A stretch of DNA of 64,000 nt, from the NCBI RefSeq assembly GCF_943193195.1, contig NZ_CALPDG010000007.1, positions 1-64,000 on the forward strand, written 5' to 3'. Position numbers and translations under genes: made by a program. Each line of letters opens with the position of its first letter. Position 1 is the stretch's first letter. The notes beneath the pieces were generated by a model. The model saw only the letters and a list, made by a program, of their open reading frames with translations. It did not search any database and had not been told where the DNA came from. This DNA is from Mediterraneibacter agrestimuris. GTDB taxonomy: Bacteria > Bacillota > Clostridia > Lachnospirales > Lachnospiraceae. Positions 18,391 to 27,189 of this stretch are shown here, piece by piece.

Positions 18391-18632
18391 CAGTAACGGA
18401 ATCACCATACAGGGTAACGGCAGATGTAATCAGTGCACATATGCCGCTGTTAGAAGCAATGCAGACAGCATCAAGAAAAGTTTTTGGGAAAGCATTCAGT
18501 ATATAAAAGAGAAACCCCGTCAGGGTTTTATTGTGATACAAAAAAAAGAACAGCACATCGTTTGAAAAACAAAAAGATAATTTGCCAACGATTACTTGAC
18601 ACAAACAGACACAAACAGAAGGTATAAATGGA

Positions 18633-18661
18633 TTGTCTGGAAAATAAGAATATGTTAAAAT
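18633..18661 (+). promoter_or_regulatory. promoter of the pyrF cluster
   Basis: TTGTCT (18633-18638), a 17-base spacer and TAAAAT (18656-18661) lie 55 bases before pyrF. TTGACA at 18596 is 21 bases from TATAAA and therefore less likely. No PyrR-type anti-terminator fold or terminator was seen before pyrF. Confidence 0.45.
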
Positions 18662-18716
18662 ATACGCGAACACAAAGAATGTAAAACAATTATATAAATA
18701 CAAGGAGGATACACAA

Positions 18717-19643
18717 ATGATCAACAAACTTGTGGAAAAGATTCAGAAGACAGGAGCGCCGATCGTAGTGGGACTTGATCCGATGCTTTCCTATGTGCCG
18801 GAGCATATTCAAAAGAAGGCTTTTGCCGAGTATGGCGAAACACTGGAGGGAGCAGCAGAGGCAATCTGGCAGTTCAATAAGGAAATCGTGGACAAGACTT
18901 ATGATTTGATTCCGGCAGTAAAGCCGCAGATCGCAATGTATGAGCAGTTTGGTGTGCCGGGACTGATGGCATTTAAGAAGACTGTGGATTATTGTAAGTC
19001 CAAAGACCTGGTTGTGATCGGTGATATTAAGCGTGGTGATATCGGTTCTACTTCCGCAGCTTATGCAGTAGGACATCTCGGAAAAGTACAGGTTGGAAGC
19101 AAGGAATATGTTCCGTTTGATGAAGATTTTGCAACCGTGAATCCATACCTTGGTTCTGATGGAGTGAATCCGTTTATTAAGGTTTGCCAGGAAGAGAAAA
19201 AGGGATTGTTCATTCTGGTAAAGACATCCAATCCGTCCAGTGGAGAATTTCAGGACAGACTGGTCGATGGACGACCACTGTATGAACTGGTTGGCGAAAA
19301 GGTCGCAGAGTGGGGAGCAGAGTGTATGGGTGATTCCTACAGCTACATCGGAGCAGTTGTGGGAGCAACTTATCCGGAAATGGGAAAAGTACTGCGTAAA
19401 GTAATGCCGAAGGCATATATTCTGGTGCCGGGATATGGCGCTCAGGGAGGACAGGGTAAAGACCTTGTACACTTCTTTAATGAAGACGGACTTGGCGCAA
19501 TCGTGAATTCTTCCCGTGGAATCATTGCGGCATACAAACAGGAAGCATATGCGAAGTTCGGAGCAGAGAATTTTGGCGATGCATCCAGAGCGGCTGTTGA
19601 AGCTATGACTGCTGATATCCGCAGTGCGCTTGAAAGCAGATAA
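18717..19643 (+). CDS. pyrF: orotidine-5'-phosphate decarboxylase, type 2
   Basis: A 308-residue enzyme making UMP from OMP, the last pyrimidine step. It is the long (type 2) form: IVVGLDPMLSYVPE at the start, AVKPQIAMYEQFG, VIGDIKRGDIGSTSAAYA with the catalytic Asp-Lys-Asp set, and VPGYGAQGGQGKD binding phosphate. The start follows AAGGAGG. It is followed by pyrK after about 58 bases. Catalytic residues look intact. Confidence 0.95.
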   Translation: MINKLVEKIQKTGAPIVVGLDPMLSYVPEHIQKKAFAEYGETLEGAAEAIWQFNKEIVDKTYDLIPAVKPQIAMYEQFGVPGLMAFKKTVDYCKSKDLVVIGDIKRGDIGSTSAAYAVGHLGKVQVGSKEYVPFDEDFATVNPYLGSDGVNPFIKVCQEEKKGLFILVKTSNPSSGEFQDRLVDGRPLYELVGEKVAEWGAECMGDSYSYIGAVVGATYPEMGKVLRKVMPKAYILVPGYGAQGGQGKDLVHFFNEDGLGAIVNSSRGIIAAYKQEAYAKFGAENFGDASRAAVEAMTADIRSALESR

Positions 19644-19701
19644 TATAAGAAACATTCGTTACTGTAAACAGGAACAGACATTTAATAGAAGGAGCAGAGA
19701 T

Positions 19702-20490
19702 ATGTCTTGTAAAAGAAAAGAAACCGCTGTGGTAGTGTCTCAGGAGCAGCTTGCAAACGGGATATACAGCATGTGGCTTCAGACAGAAGAGGCTACAGAG
19801 ATAGCAGTGCCGGGACAGTTCATTTCCATATATACCAATGATGGAAGTAAATTGCTTCCGAGACCGATCAGTCTTTGCGAGATCGATAAAGAGAAAAAGC
19901 AGCTCCGCGTCGTTTACCGTGTGACAGGAGAAAGAACGGGTACGGAGCAGTTTTCCGAAATGACTGCGGGTGATACGATTGATATATTAGGACCGTTGGG
20001 AAATGGATTTCCTTTAGAAGAAGGCAGGGGAAAGAAAGCATTCCTGATGGGCGGCGGAATTGGTGTGCCGCCGATTCTGGAACTGGCAAAGCAGCTTGAC
20101 TGTGAGCAGAAACAAATTGTAATAGGTTACCGGGATGCCGAGACATTTCTGAAAGAGGAATTTGAAGCCAACGGAGAGGTGTACATTTCTACAGAGGACG
20201 GCAGTGTAGGAACAACAGGAAATGTCATGGACGCCATTTTGGAAAATGCGTTGGAAGCGGATATTATCTATGCCTGCGGACCGACTCCGATGCTGCGTGC
20301 GATCAAGAAGTACGCAGAGGAAAAAGATATTGTATGCTATATTTCCATGGAAGAGCGGATGGCATGTGGGATTGGCGCTTGCCTGGCATGTGTCTGCCAG
20401 TCTAAGGAAAAAGACCATCACAGTAATGTGAACAACAAGCGCGTCTGCAAGGATGGTCCGGTATTCTTGTCAACGGAGGTGGAGCTGTAA
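19702..20490 (+). CDS. pyrK: dihydroorotate dehydrogenase B, electron transfer subunit
   Basis: A 262-residue iron-sulfur flavoprotein that passes electrons from dihydroorotate, via PyrD, to NAD. Domains: an FAD-binding barrel (1 to about 100, LPRPISLCEID), an NAD-binding domain (about 100-215, FLMGGGIGVPP, YACGPTPML), and a C-terminal [2Fe-2S] cluster with the cysteines of ERMACGIGACLACVC and a final cysteine in RVCKDGPVF. ATG 19702 after AAGGAGCAGAG is preferred over 19624, which would overlap pyrF. The stop overlaps the pyrD start by one base, indicating coupling. Confidence 0.93.
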   Translation: MSCKRKETAVVVSQEQLANGIYSMWLQTEEATEIAVPGQFISIYTNDGSKLLPRPISLCEIDKEKKQLRVVYRVTGERTGTEQFSEMTAGDTIDILGPLGNGFPLEEGRGKKAFLMGGGIGVPPILELAKQLDCEQKQIVIGYRDAETFLKEEFEANGEVYISTEDGSVGTTGNVMDAILENALEADIIYACGPTPMLRAIKKYAEEKDIVCYISMEERMACGIGACLACVCQSKEKDHHSNVNNKRVCKDGPVFLSTEVEL

Positions 20491-21392
20491 TGAATATGAA
20501 AGTAAATATTGCAGGTGTTGAATGGAATAACCCGGTGACGGTTGCTTCCGGTACGTTTGGTTCTGGTGCGGAATTTGCGGACTATGTAGATTTGAACAGA
20601 CTTGGAGCAGTGACAACGAAAGGTGTGGCGAATATCCCATGGGCAGGAAATCCAACGCCTCGTGTGGCTGAGACTTACGGCGGCATGATGAATGCCGTAG
20701 GGCTGCAGAACCCGGGAATCGATTTGTTCTGTGAACGGGATATCCCGTTTTTGCGTCAGTATGATACAAAGATCATCGTTAACGTCTGCGGTAAATCCAC
20801 AGAAGATTATTGTGAAGTAGTAGAGCGTCTGGCAGATGAAGACGTGGATATGCTGGAAATTAATATTTCCTGTCCGAATGTGAAAGAAGGCGGAATCGCT
20901 TTCGGACAGAATCCCAAAGCGGCGGAAGAAATTACAAAGGCCGTGAAGAAATATGCAAAGCAGCCAGTAATCATGAAGCTCAGTCCGAATGTTACCAGCA
21001 TTGCCGAGATGGCAAAGGCAGTAGAAGCAGGCGGAGCAGATGCGGTTTCTCTGATTAATACGCTGACCGGAATGAAGGTGGATATCAACCGGAAGGCATT
21101 TGTTCTGGCAAATAAAACCGGAGGAGTATCCGGCCCGGCAATCCATCCGATTGCGGTGCGCATGGTATATGAAGCCGCAAATGCAGTTCAGATTCCGATT
21201 ATCGGAATGGGTGGAATCGCATCTGCAGAGGATGCAATTGAGATGCTGTTAGTTGGAGCGAGTGCAGTCTCTGTCGGAACTGCGAATTTCCATGACCCGG
21301 CAGTGACCATGAAGGTTGTAGACGGTATCGAAGCTTATATGAAACGGCAGGGCTTTGAAAGTGTTGCAGATATGGTTGGGATTGTAAAATAG
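20490..21392 (+). CDS. pyrD: dihydroorotate dehydrogenase B, catalytic subunit
   Basis: A 300-residue FMN barrel enzyme of class 1B. Seen are TVASGTFGSG at the start, GAVTTKG, the substrate loop with NAVGLQNPGI, LEINISCPNVKEGG carrying the catalytic cysteine, VIMKLSPNV, and GMGGIASAEDA plus GASAVSVGTANF for phosphate binding of FMN. Its ATG overlaps the pyrK stop, matching the family's PyrK-PyrD complex. Confidence 0.95.
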   Translation: MNMKVNIAGVEWNNPVTVASGTFGSGAEFADYVDLNRLGAVTTKGVANIPWAGNPTPRVAETYGGMMNAVGLQNPGIDLFCERDIPFLRQYDTKIIVNVCGKSTEDYCEVVERLADEDVDMLEINISCPNVKEGGIAFGQNPKAAEEITKAVKKYAKQPVIMKLSPNVTSIAEMAKAVEAGGADAVSLINTLTGMKVDINRKAFVLANKTGGVSGPAIHPIAVRMVYEAANAVQIPIIGMGGIASAEDAIEMLLVGASAVSVGTANFHDPAVTMKVVDGIEAYMKRQGFESVADMVGIVK

Positions 21393-21431
21393 GCGGGGCG
21401 GCAGAGGAAATCAAAAAGGAGAGATTTGTTT

Positions 21432-23351
21432 ATGCATAAGGAGTTTTTGATGGGAAATGAGGCGATTGCCCTCGGTGCCATAGCTGCGGGTGTCAATCTG
21501 GTATCCGGCTATCCTGGCACGCCTTCCTCAGAGGTACTGGAAACAGTGGCAAAGCGCCGGACAAAGGATGTCTATGTGGAATGGTCGGTCAATGAAAAGG
21601 CTGCGCTGGAAGTAGCTGCGGGGGCGGCATATACCGGAGCCAGAAGCATGGTCACCATGAAGCAGGTGGGATTGAATGTAGCGTCTGATCCGCTGATGAG
21701 CCTGGAATATGTGGGAATTAAGGGAGGGATGGTTGTTCTTGTGGCTGATGACCCGGGACCGATCTCTTCCCAGACCGAACAGGACACAAGACATTTTGCA
21801 ACATTTTCTAAACTGCCTTGTTTTGATCCGACATCCGCACAGGAAGCATACGAAATGGTACAGGAAGCATTTGAATATTCGGAGAAATACGGAACTCCTG
21901 TATTCTTGCGTCCGACGACACGTGTCTGTCACGGTTATGCTTCGATTGATGTGAAGGATACAGAAGAATATACGGTACATACAGCAGAGGGCTTTGTGAA
22001 GGATTCTAACCGCTGGGTGATTTTCCCACGTCTGTCCTATCAGAATCATATCAAGATAGAAGAGAGAAATGTGAAGCTGGCAGAAGCGTTTTCTGTCTAT
22101 CCAAAAAATAAGATTTATCTGGCAGATGAGAAAAACGCGGCTTTAAAGAAGGGAATCGCCGCGTCCGGCATCAGCTTCACCTATGCACTGGAAACATTGG
22201 AAGAGATGGGGATGACAAGGCTTTTCAAGGTTGCCACGCCGCATCCGTTTCCGGAGAAGCTGGCGTTGGAATTTTTAGACGGACTGGATGAAGTTTTGTG
22301 TATTGAGGAACTGGACCCGGTTCTGGAGCGGGAGCTGACTTATCTGTGCGGCAAATATCACTTGCCGGTAAAGATATATGGCAAGCTGACGTCACATGTG
22401 GCAAACGCAGGAGAAAACACACGCGACAGTGTACATAAAAATATTACAGAGTTCCTTGCAGAATCTAAGCAGGCAGATGCTGTTGAGCAGATAGATTTGC
22501 CAGCGCCGGCTCTTCCGATCCGTCCGCCTGTCCTCTGTGCAGGGTGTCCCCATCGAGCGTCATTTTATGCAGTGAAGGCGGCAATGAAGGGACGCAAGAC
22601 GATTTTCTGCGGTGACATCGGATGCTACACACTGGGAAATGCCATGCCGCTTGATATGGTGGACACCTGTCTGTGTATGGGAGCGGGATTGGGAATCGCA
22701 CAGGGTGTGGGACATATGGAACCGGATACGACATGCTTTGCGTTTGTAGGAGATTCCACATTTTTTGCTTCTGCGATAACCGGAGTGGTCAATGCAGTTT
22801 ACAATCAGGCGGAGATGACGCTGGTTGTGCTGGATAATTCGACTACAGCCATGACCGGACATCAGCCGCATCCCGGCACTGGAAAAACGATGATGGGAGA
22901 TGTGGTGCAGAAGATCAATATCGAAGCAGTGCTTTGCGGAATCGGATTGAAAACGGTGGAAACAGTTGACCCACTGGATTATAAAGCAGCAGTTGATTGT
23001 GTAAAGCGTGTTGCAGACGAGCCGGGGGTAAAAGCAATTATTTTCAAATCTCCGTGTATTGCGGTTTCAAAGCCGGAGCACAGTATGTGTGTAGCTTCTG
23101 AGAAATGTATCAATTGTAAAAAATGTATTTGTGAGCTTGGCTGTCCGGCATTGGTAATACAGGATGGGAAAGTAAGTATAGAAGCTTCTCTTTGTACTGG
23201 ATGTACACTTTGCGCACAGCTTTGTCCGACAGGTGCGATTCAAAAACGAGAGCCGGTGAAATGTATGCCGGGGAAGGAAGTAAAAACAGAGCCGGCAGAT
23301 ACAGTGGATGGTGTACAGAACAATTGTACAGGAGGTTGCAGCCATGAATAA
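21432..23351 (+). CDS. iorA: indolepyruvate:ferredoxin oxidoreductase, alpha subunit
   Basis: A 639-residue thiamine-diphosphate enzyme that oxidatively decarboxylates aryl pyruvates from aromatic amino acids to arylacetyl-CoA, reducing ferredoxin. The N-terminal half binds substrate and CoA (LVSGYPGTPSSEV, EWSVNEKAALE). The C-terminal half binds thiamine diphosphate (CAGCPHRASFYAV, GDIGCYTLG, DNSTTAMTGHQPHPGTG). Two 4Fe-4S motifs close the protein (CINCKKCICELGCP and CTGCTLCAQLCP). ATG 21432 is chosen; a TTG at 21426 is nearer the AAGGAG and could also be used. The iorB start lies inside its end. Confidence 0.95.
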   Translation: MHKEFLMGNEAIALGAIAAGVNLVSGYPGTPSSEVLETVAKRRTKDVYVEWSVNEKAALEVAAGAAYTGARSMVTMKQVGLNVASDPLMSLEYVGIKGGMVVLVADDPGPISSQTEQDTRHFATFSKLPCFDPTSAQEAYEMVQEAFEYSEKYGTPVFLRPTTRVCHGYASIDVKDTEEYTVHTAEGFVKDSNRWVIFPRLSYQNHIKIEERNVKLAEAFSVYPKNKIYLADEKNAALKKGIAASGISFTYALETLEEMGMTRLFKVATPHPFPEKLALEFLDGLDEVLCIEELDPVLERELTYLCGKYHLPVKIYGKLTSHVANAGENTRDSVHKNITEFLAESKQADAVEQIDLPAPALPIRPPVLCAGCPHRASFYAVKAAMKGRKTIFCGDIGCYTLGNAMPLDMVDTCLCMGAGLGIAQGVGHMEPDTTCFAFVGDSTFFASAITGVVNAVYNQAEMTLVVLDNSTTAMTGHQPHPGTGKTMMGDVVQKINIEAVLCGIGLKTVETVDPLDYKAAVDCVKRVADEPGVKAIIFKSPCIAVSKPEHSMCVASEKCINCKKCICELGCPALVIQDGKVSIEASLCTGCTLCAQLCPTGAIQKREPVKCMPGKEVKTEPADTVDGVQNNCTGGCSHE

Positions 23352-23937
23352 GAACATTGTATTATGTGGCGTGGGCGGACAGGGAACTGTCCTTGCCTCT
23401 AAATTAATCGCTGCCGCAGCTATGAAAAAGGGAATTCCGGTTATGAGTGCGGAAACGATTGGGATGGCGCATCGGGGCGGCAGTGTATTCAGCCATATTC
23501 GTTTGGGTGAGAATTTACATTCTCCGATGATTGCAAAAGGTACTGCCGACCTGGTCATCGGTTTTGAGCCGGGAGAAACGGTGCGTATGCTGCCTTATCT
23601 GAAAGAGGGAGGGCAAGTCATCGTCAGCAGTCGCGAGATCATGCCGGTGACAGCAACACTTTCAGGAACTGATTATAACGGGGAAGATATGACTGCCTAT
23701 CTGGAGAAACGGGTAGAAAATCTGCTTGTTGCAGATACAGAGAAAGCATGTACGGAACTTGGTTTTGCCAAGGTCTTAAATATTCTTCTTCTCGGTGCTG
23801 CAATCCAGAGCGGAGCGCTTGGGTTGACAGAGGAGGAAATTCAAGGCGCGGTCAGGGAACGGCTTCCGGAGAAATTTCATGAATTGAATTTCCGGGCGCT
23901 GAGATATTTTGCCGGGAAAAGTTTTCATAAAGAATGA
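23344..23937 (+). CDS. iorB: indolepyruvate:ferredoxin oxidoreductase, beta subunit
   Basis: A 197-residue gamma/beta-type subunit of 2-oxoacid:ferredoxin oxidoreductases. Seen are LCGVGGQGTVLASKLIA at the start, MSAETIGMAHRGGSVFSHIR and GFEPGETVRMLPYL. ATG 23344, preceded by CAGGAGGTTGCAGCC, overlaps the end of iorA by eight bases, so the two subunits are translationally coupled. It is followed 46 bases later by the CoA ligase. Confidence 0.93.
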   Translation: MNKNIVLCGVGGQGTVLASKLIAAAAMKKGIPVMSAETIGMAHRGGSVFSHIRLGENLHSPMIAKGTADLVIGFEPGETVRMLPYLKEGGQVIVSSREIMPVTATLSGTDYNGEDMTAYLEKRVENLLVADTEKACTELGFAKVLNILLLGAAIQSGALGLTEEEIQGAVRERLPEKFHELNFRALRYFAGKSFHKE

Positions 23938-23983
23938 ACAGGAATGATCATGAAACCGAAAGATGGAAAGGATTGAATATAGA

Positions 23984-25219
23984 ATGCAGATTACGGCAAC
24001 ACAATTAGAACAAGTCAACAAGCAGATACTGGCGCTTGTGGCAGCAGGAAGCTTTTACGGGAAGAAGCTGGAAGATGCGGGAATCTCGGGTGTTTCTTCT
24101 CAGGAAGAGTTTGAAAAACTTCCCTTTTCTGAGAAAAATGATTTGCGGGAGGCATATCCCCTCGGATTGATGACCGCCCCGGAAGAAAAGATCGTACGAA
24201 TCCATTCCTCTTCAGGTACGACGGGACTTCCGGTTATTATACCTTATACTGCCAAGGATGTGGACGATTGGGCGATTATGTTCAAACGATGCTATGAGAT
24301 GGCAGGGATCACCAATATGGACCGGATTCAGGTAACTCCAGGATATGGTCTGTGGACCGCGGGAATTGGCTTCCAGAATGGCGCAGAAAAATTGGGAGCC
24401 ATGGTAATTCCCATGGGACCGGGAAATACAGATAAACAACTGCAGATGATGATGGATATGAAGTCTACCGTACTTTGTTCTACTTCTTCCTATGCATTGC
24501 TGCTTGCAGAAGAAATTGAGAAAAGAGGGATTCAGGAGCAGATACATTTGAAAAAAGGTGTCATCGGTTCCGAGCGGTGGGGAGAGAAGATGCGGAAACG
24601 CATTTCCGAAGAGCTGGGAATCGAACTGTATGACATCTACGGACTGACAGAAATATACGGTCCGGGAATCGGCATCAGTTGTAAAGAAGATACCGGAATG
24701 CATTACTGGGACGACTATATTTACATTGAAATCGTTGATCCGGTCACTTTAAAGCCGATTCCAGACGGAGAATTGGGCGAAGTCGTGATTACGACACTTG
24801 TGAAGGAAGGAGCGCCGTTGATCCGTTACCGTACCCATGACCTTTCACGCATCATTCCTGGAGAATGTGCATGCGGAAGCAGATTCCCACGTTTGGATAC
24901 AATCATGGGGAGAAGCGATGATATGATGAAGATCAAGGGTGTCAATGTATTCCCAAGTCAGATTGAAGAAGTGCTGAAGGAGTTCCCGGAGGTGTCCAGT
25001 GAATACCAGATCCGCATTTCCCACTTGGACGGAAAGGATACGATGCGTCTTTATGTGGAGACAAACGGAAGCGTGGACTTCATGGATCTGGCGAAACGAA
25101 TTGCCGGAACGGTCAAGAGCCGGATTGGATTTACACCTCTTGTAAAGGTGGTAGAACTTGGTCTGCTTCCGAGGAGCGAGAAGAAATCCAAACGTGTCAT
25201 TGACGAGAGATATGAGTAA
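23984..25219 (+). CDS. paaK: phenylacetate/aryl-acid CoA ligase
   Basis: An approximately 411-residue AMP-forming ligase of the PaaK family. Motifs are the P-loop HSSSGTTGLPV, DIYGLTEIYGPGIG, RTHDLSRI and GRSDDMMKIKGVNVFPSQIEE, with the C-terminal swivelling domain. Next to iorAB it would interconvert aryl acids and aryl-CoA; in fermentation it may run toward ATP and free acid, which is inference. ATG 23984 has AAAGGA upstream; ATG 23963 in the same frame is a possible alternative start adding seven residues. Confidence 0.9.
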   Translation: MQITATQLEQVNKQILALVAAGSFYGKKLEDAGISGVSSQEEFEKLPFSEKNDLREAYPLGLMTAPEEKIVRIHSSSGTTGLPVIIPYTAKDVDDWAIMFKRCYEMAGITNMDRIQVTPGYGLWTAGIGFQNGAEKLGAMVIPMGPGNTDKQLQMMMDMKSTVLCSTSSYALLLAEEIEKRGIQEQIHLKKGVIGSERWGEKMRKRISEELGIELYDIYGLTEIYGPGIGISCKEDTGMHYWDDYIYIEIVDPVTLKPIPDGELGEVVITTLVKEGAPLIRYRTHDLSRIIPGECACGSRFPRLDTIMGRSDDMMKIKGVNVFPSQIEEVLKEFPEVSSEYQIRISHLDGKDTMRLYVETNGSVDFMDLAKRIAGTVKSRIGFTPLVKVVELGLLPRSEKKSKRVIDERYE

Positions 25220-25228
25220 AGTGTAGGA

Positions 25229-25255
25229 AACGGGCAGGGACTTCTGTCCGTTTTT
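25229..25255 (+). terminator. rho-independent terminator after paaK
   Basis: AACGGGCAG (25229-25237) pairs with CTGTCCGTT (25244-25252, one G-U) followed by TTTTT. It separates the ior-paaK genes from pyrE, which therefore needs its own promoter; TATAAT at 25369-25374 is a candidate -10 with only weak -35 options. Confidence 0.8.
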
Positions 25256-25439
25256 AGTGGTACAGGAAATTTTGTTCCCTATATCATTATTAAAACCCTG
25301 TGATTTTTTCTTTGCCTTGAATTGAAATGGAGGCAGAGATATGTTAGAATTGTTCTAGCAATATCACATATAATTTTGTGTTTACAGGAAATTTTATTAG
25401 AAAATACAGCAGCAAATACTTGATTGATGGAGGACGAAA

Positions 25440-26120
25440 ATGGAAGGTTATAAACAGGAATTTATACAGTTTATGGTAGACAGCAAGGTACTGAAGTTTG
25501 GTGAATTTACACTGAAGAGCGGAAGAAAATCCCCGTTCTTTATGAATGCAGGCGGGTATGTGACCGGCTCACAGCTTAAGAGGCTGGGAGAATATTACGC
25601 AAAGGCAATCCATGATACATACGGAGATGATTTTGATGTATTGTTCGGACCTGCTTACAAGGGAATCCCGCTGGCGGTTGTAACTGCAATGGCATACAGT
25701 GAGCTGTACGGCAAGGAAGTACGTTATTGCTGCGACCGTAAGGAAGAGAAGGATCACGGCGCAGATAAGGGAAGTTTTCTCGGAAGTAAATTGCAGGACG
25801 GCGACCGTGTGATCATGATTGAGGATGTGACCACATCTGGCAAGTCTATGGAAGAGACTGTTCCGAAGGTAAAAGGGGCGGCTGACGTGACAATTGTTGG
25901 TCTGATGGTTTCCTTAAATCGTATGGAAGTCGGCAAAGGCGGCGAGAAATGTGCGCTGGATGAAGTAAAAGATCTGTATGGATTCGACACTGCTTCTATC
26001 GTAACCATGGAAGATGTTGTTGAGTGTCTGTATAACAAGGAATACAATGGCGAAATTATTATCGATGATACATTAAAAGTGGCAATCGATGCATATTATG
26101 AACAATATGGAGTGAAATAA
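25440..26120 (+). CDS. pyrE: orotate phosphoribosyltransferase
   Basis: A 226-residue enzyme joining orotate to PRPP to make OMP, the substrate of PyrF. The PRPP motif is VIMIEDVTTSGKSM. LFGPAYKGIPLAV and CDRKEEKDHGADKGSFLGS form the mobile catalytic loop with its lysines, and LKSGRKSPFFMNAGGY lies near the start. The family usually has 200-230 residues. It is split from pyrF-pyrK-pyrD by the ior-paaK genes and a terminator. Confidence 0.95.
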   Translation: MEGYKQEFIQFMVDSKVLKFGEFTLKSGRKSPFFMNAGGYVTGSQLKRLGEYYAKAIHDTYGDDFDVLFGPAYKGIPLAVVTAMAYSELYGKEVRYCCDRKEEKDHGADKGSFLGSKLQDGDRVIMIEDVTTSGKSMEETVPKVKGAADVTIVGLMVSLNRMEVGKGGEKCALDEVKDLYGFDTASIVTMEDVVECLYNKEYNGEIIIDDTLKVAIDAYYEQYGVK

Positions 26121-26151
26121 TCTGCGAAGTTTGTAAAAAGGAGTTATGTAA

Positions 26152-26301
26152 ATGGAAAAGGCATATAAGACAATGACATCCTCTGGCGCGGCAAATCTGG
26201 CAGTTGGAATTGTGATGGTAGTTGCCGGAGTTGTAGCAGGTGTGCTTACAATTATCAACGGAGCACGGCTTTTAAAAAACAGAAGAGAAATTATATATTA
26301 G
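26152..26301 (+). CDS. 49-residue single-helix membrane protein
   Basis: ATG 26152 behind AAAAAGGAG opens 49 codons: MEKAYKTMTSSGAANLAVG followed by a long hydrophobic helix (IVMVVAGVVAGVLTII) and a basic end (LLKNRREIIY). It starts 31 bases after pyrE and ends just before a terminator, so it is probably the last cistron of that transcript. The function is unknown. The good ribosome site, the helix and the basic tail make it a likely real gene. Confidence 0.65.
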   Translation: MEKAYKTMTSSGAANLAVGIVMVVAGVVAGVLTIINGARLLKNRREIIY

Positions 26302-26310
26302 GAATCGATG

Positions 26311-26335
26311 AGCGCCTGCAAAAACAGGCGCTTTT
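26311..26335 (+). terminator. rho-independent terminator
   Basis: GCGCCTG (26312-26318) and CAGGCGC (26325-26331) form a perfect 7-bp stem followed by TTTT. Confidence 0.8.
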
Positions 26336-26363
26336 CCGGTATTTGATTTGAAGGAGTAGGAAT

Positions 26364-26840
26364 TTGAGTAAAAAGAAAGAAAAGAGATTCCGTGCGCTCG
26401 GAAAAGTATTATTTGTGCTGTACATCATTTTTCTGATTTACTTTTTGTGTTTTGCAGAGTGGTACGGCCGTGTCGGTATAACTGAAGAATACCGATATAA
26501 TCTGGAATTATTTAAGGAAATAAAACGATTTATAAATTACCGGGAGGAGCTTGGGATGTTCGCGGTATTTACAAATCTGTTTGGAAATATTTTGATTTTT
26601 GTACCGTATGGTTTTTTTGTTGCAATGGCGAGCAAATACAGAGGGTTCTGGAAAACATTTCTTTATAGCTTTGGATTGTGCCTGGGGGTTGAAATTTTCC
26701 AGCTTGTGACAAGGGTGGGAAGTTTTGATGTGGACGATATTCTGCTTAATACGCTGGGTGGTGTAATTGGATACATTGTATTTGCGGTTTTTGGAATAAT
26801 TACTAGGAGAAAACGAAATGTTCAGAGGAAAAAACGGTGA
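26364..26840 (+). CDS. VanZ-family membrane protein
   Basis: A 158-residue membrane protein with about four helices. VanZ-like motifs seen are FVLYIIFLIYFLCFAEW, NLFGNILIFVPYGFFVA, LGVEIFQLVTRVGSFDVDDI and LNTLGGVIGY. The start is TTG 26364, ideally spaced after AAGGAG. The family is named after teicoplanin-resistance VanZ, but most chromosomal members have no known role; no other vancomycin genes are nearby. It overlaps the next gene by 23 bases. Confidence 0.88.
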   Translation: MSKKKEKRFRALGKVLFVLYIIFLIYFLCFAEWYGRVGITEEYRYNLELFKEIKRFINYREELGMFAVFTNLFGNILIFVPYGFFVAMASKYRGFWKTFLYSFGLCLGVEIFQLVTRVGSFDVDDILLNTLGGVIGYIVFAVFGIITRRKRNVQRKKR

Positions 26841-27189
26841 TAGGAAAGGGCGGGAGAAAGCATTGAAAAAGCAGACCACCGGAAAGTACGGAAATACAAA
26901 AATAAAGCATTCCGGCATGGGGATGGTTTCTTGCTGGACGGCACTTTTGTCACTGACAATGATTACAGGTTCGATTCTAATTGCATATGTAATGAGAGGA
27001 AAAACTATAAGTGTTGTCGGGGGTCTTGGAATTATATCTATTGTAATGGCTGGAAGCGGTTTACGTGTGGCGGTGAAAGGTTTTCGGGACAGGAACCGCA
27101 ACTATATCACCTGCCGGATTGGAGTAGTACTGAACAGTGTAATTTTACTTGGACTTATCATAATATTTTTCAGAGGAGTTTTTAAATGA
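26818..27189 (+). CDS. small membrane protein (DUF6142-like)
   Basis: A 123-residue protein: a basic N-terminus of about 40 residues (lysine- and glycine-rich), then three hydrophobic helices (GMVSCWTALLSLTMITGSIL, VVGGLGIISIVMAGSGL, VVLNSVILLGLIIIFF). This resembles the DUF6142 proteins I recall in Lachnospiraceae (assignment from memory). AGGAG precedes the ATG. It overlaps VanZ by 23 bases and its TGA overlaps the next ATG, so the three genes are coupled. Confidence 0.7.
   Translation: MFRGKNGDRKGREKALKKQTTGKYGNTKIKHSGMGMVSCWTALLSLTMITGSILIAYVMRGKTISVVGGLGIISIVMAGSGLRVAVKGFRDRNRNYITCRIGVVLNSVILLGLIIIFFRGVFK

Noticed and set aside
18596-18628. TTGACA/TATAAA as the pyrF promoter
   Set aside because: Spacer of 21 bases is too long; the pair at 18633-18661 has 17.
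26364-26840. VanZ as a sign of glycopeptide resistance
   Set aside because: No other van genes are present, and VanZ-like proteins are common in susceptible Firmicutes.
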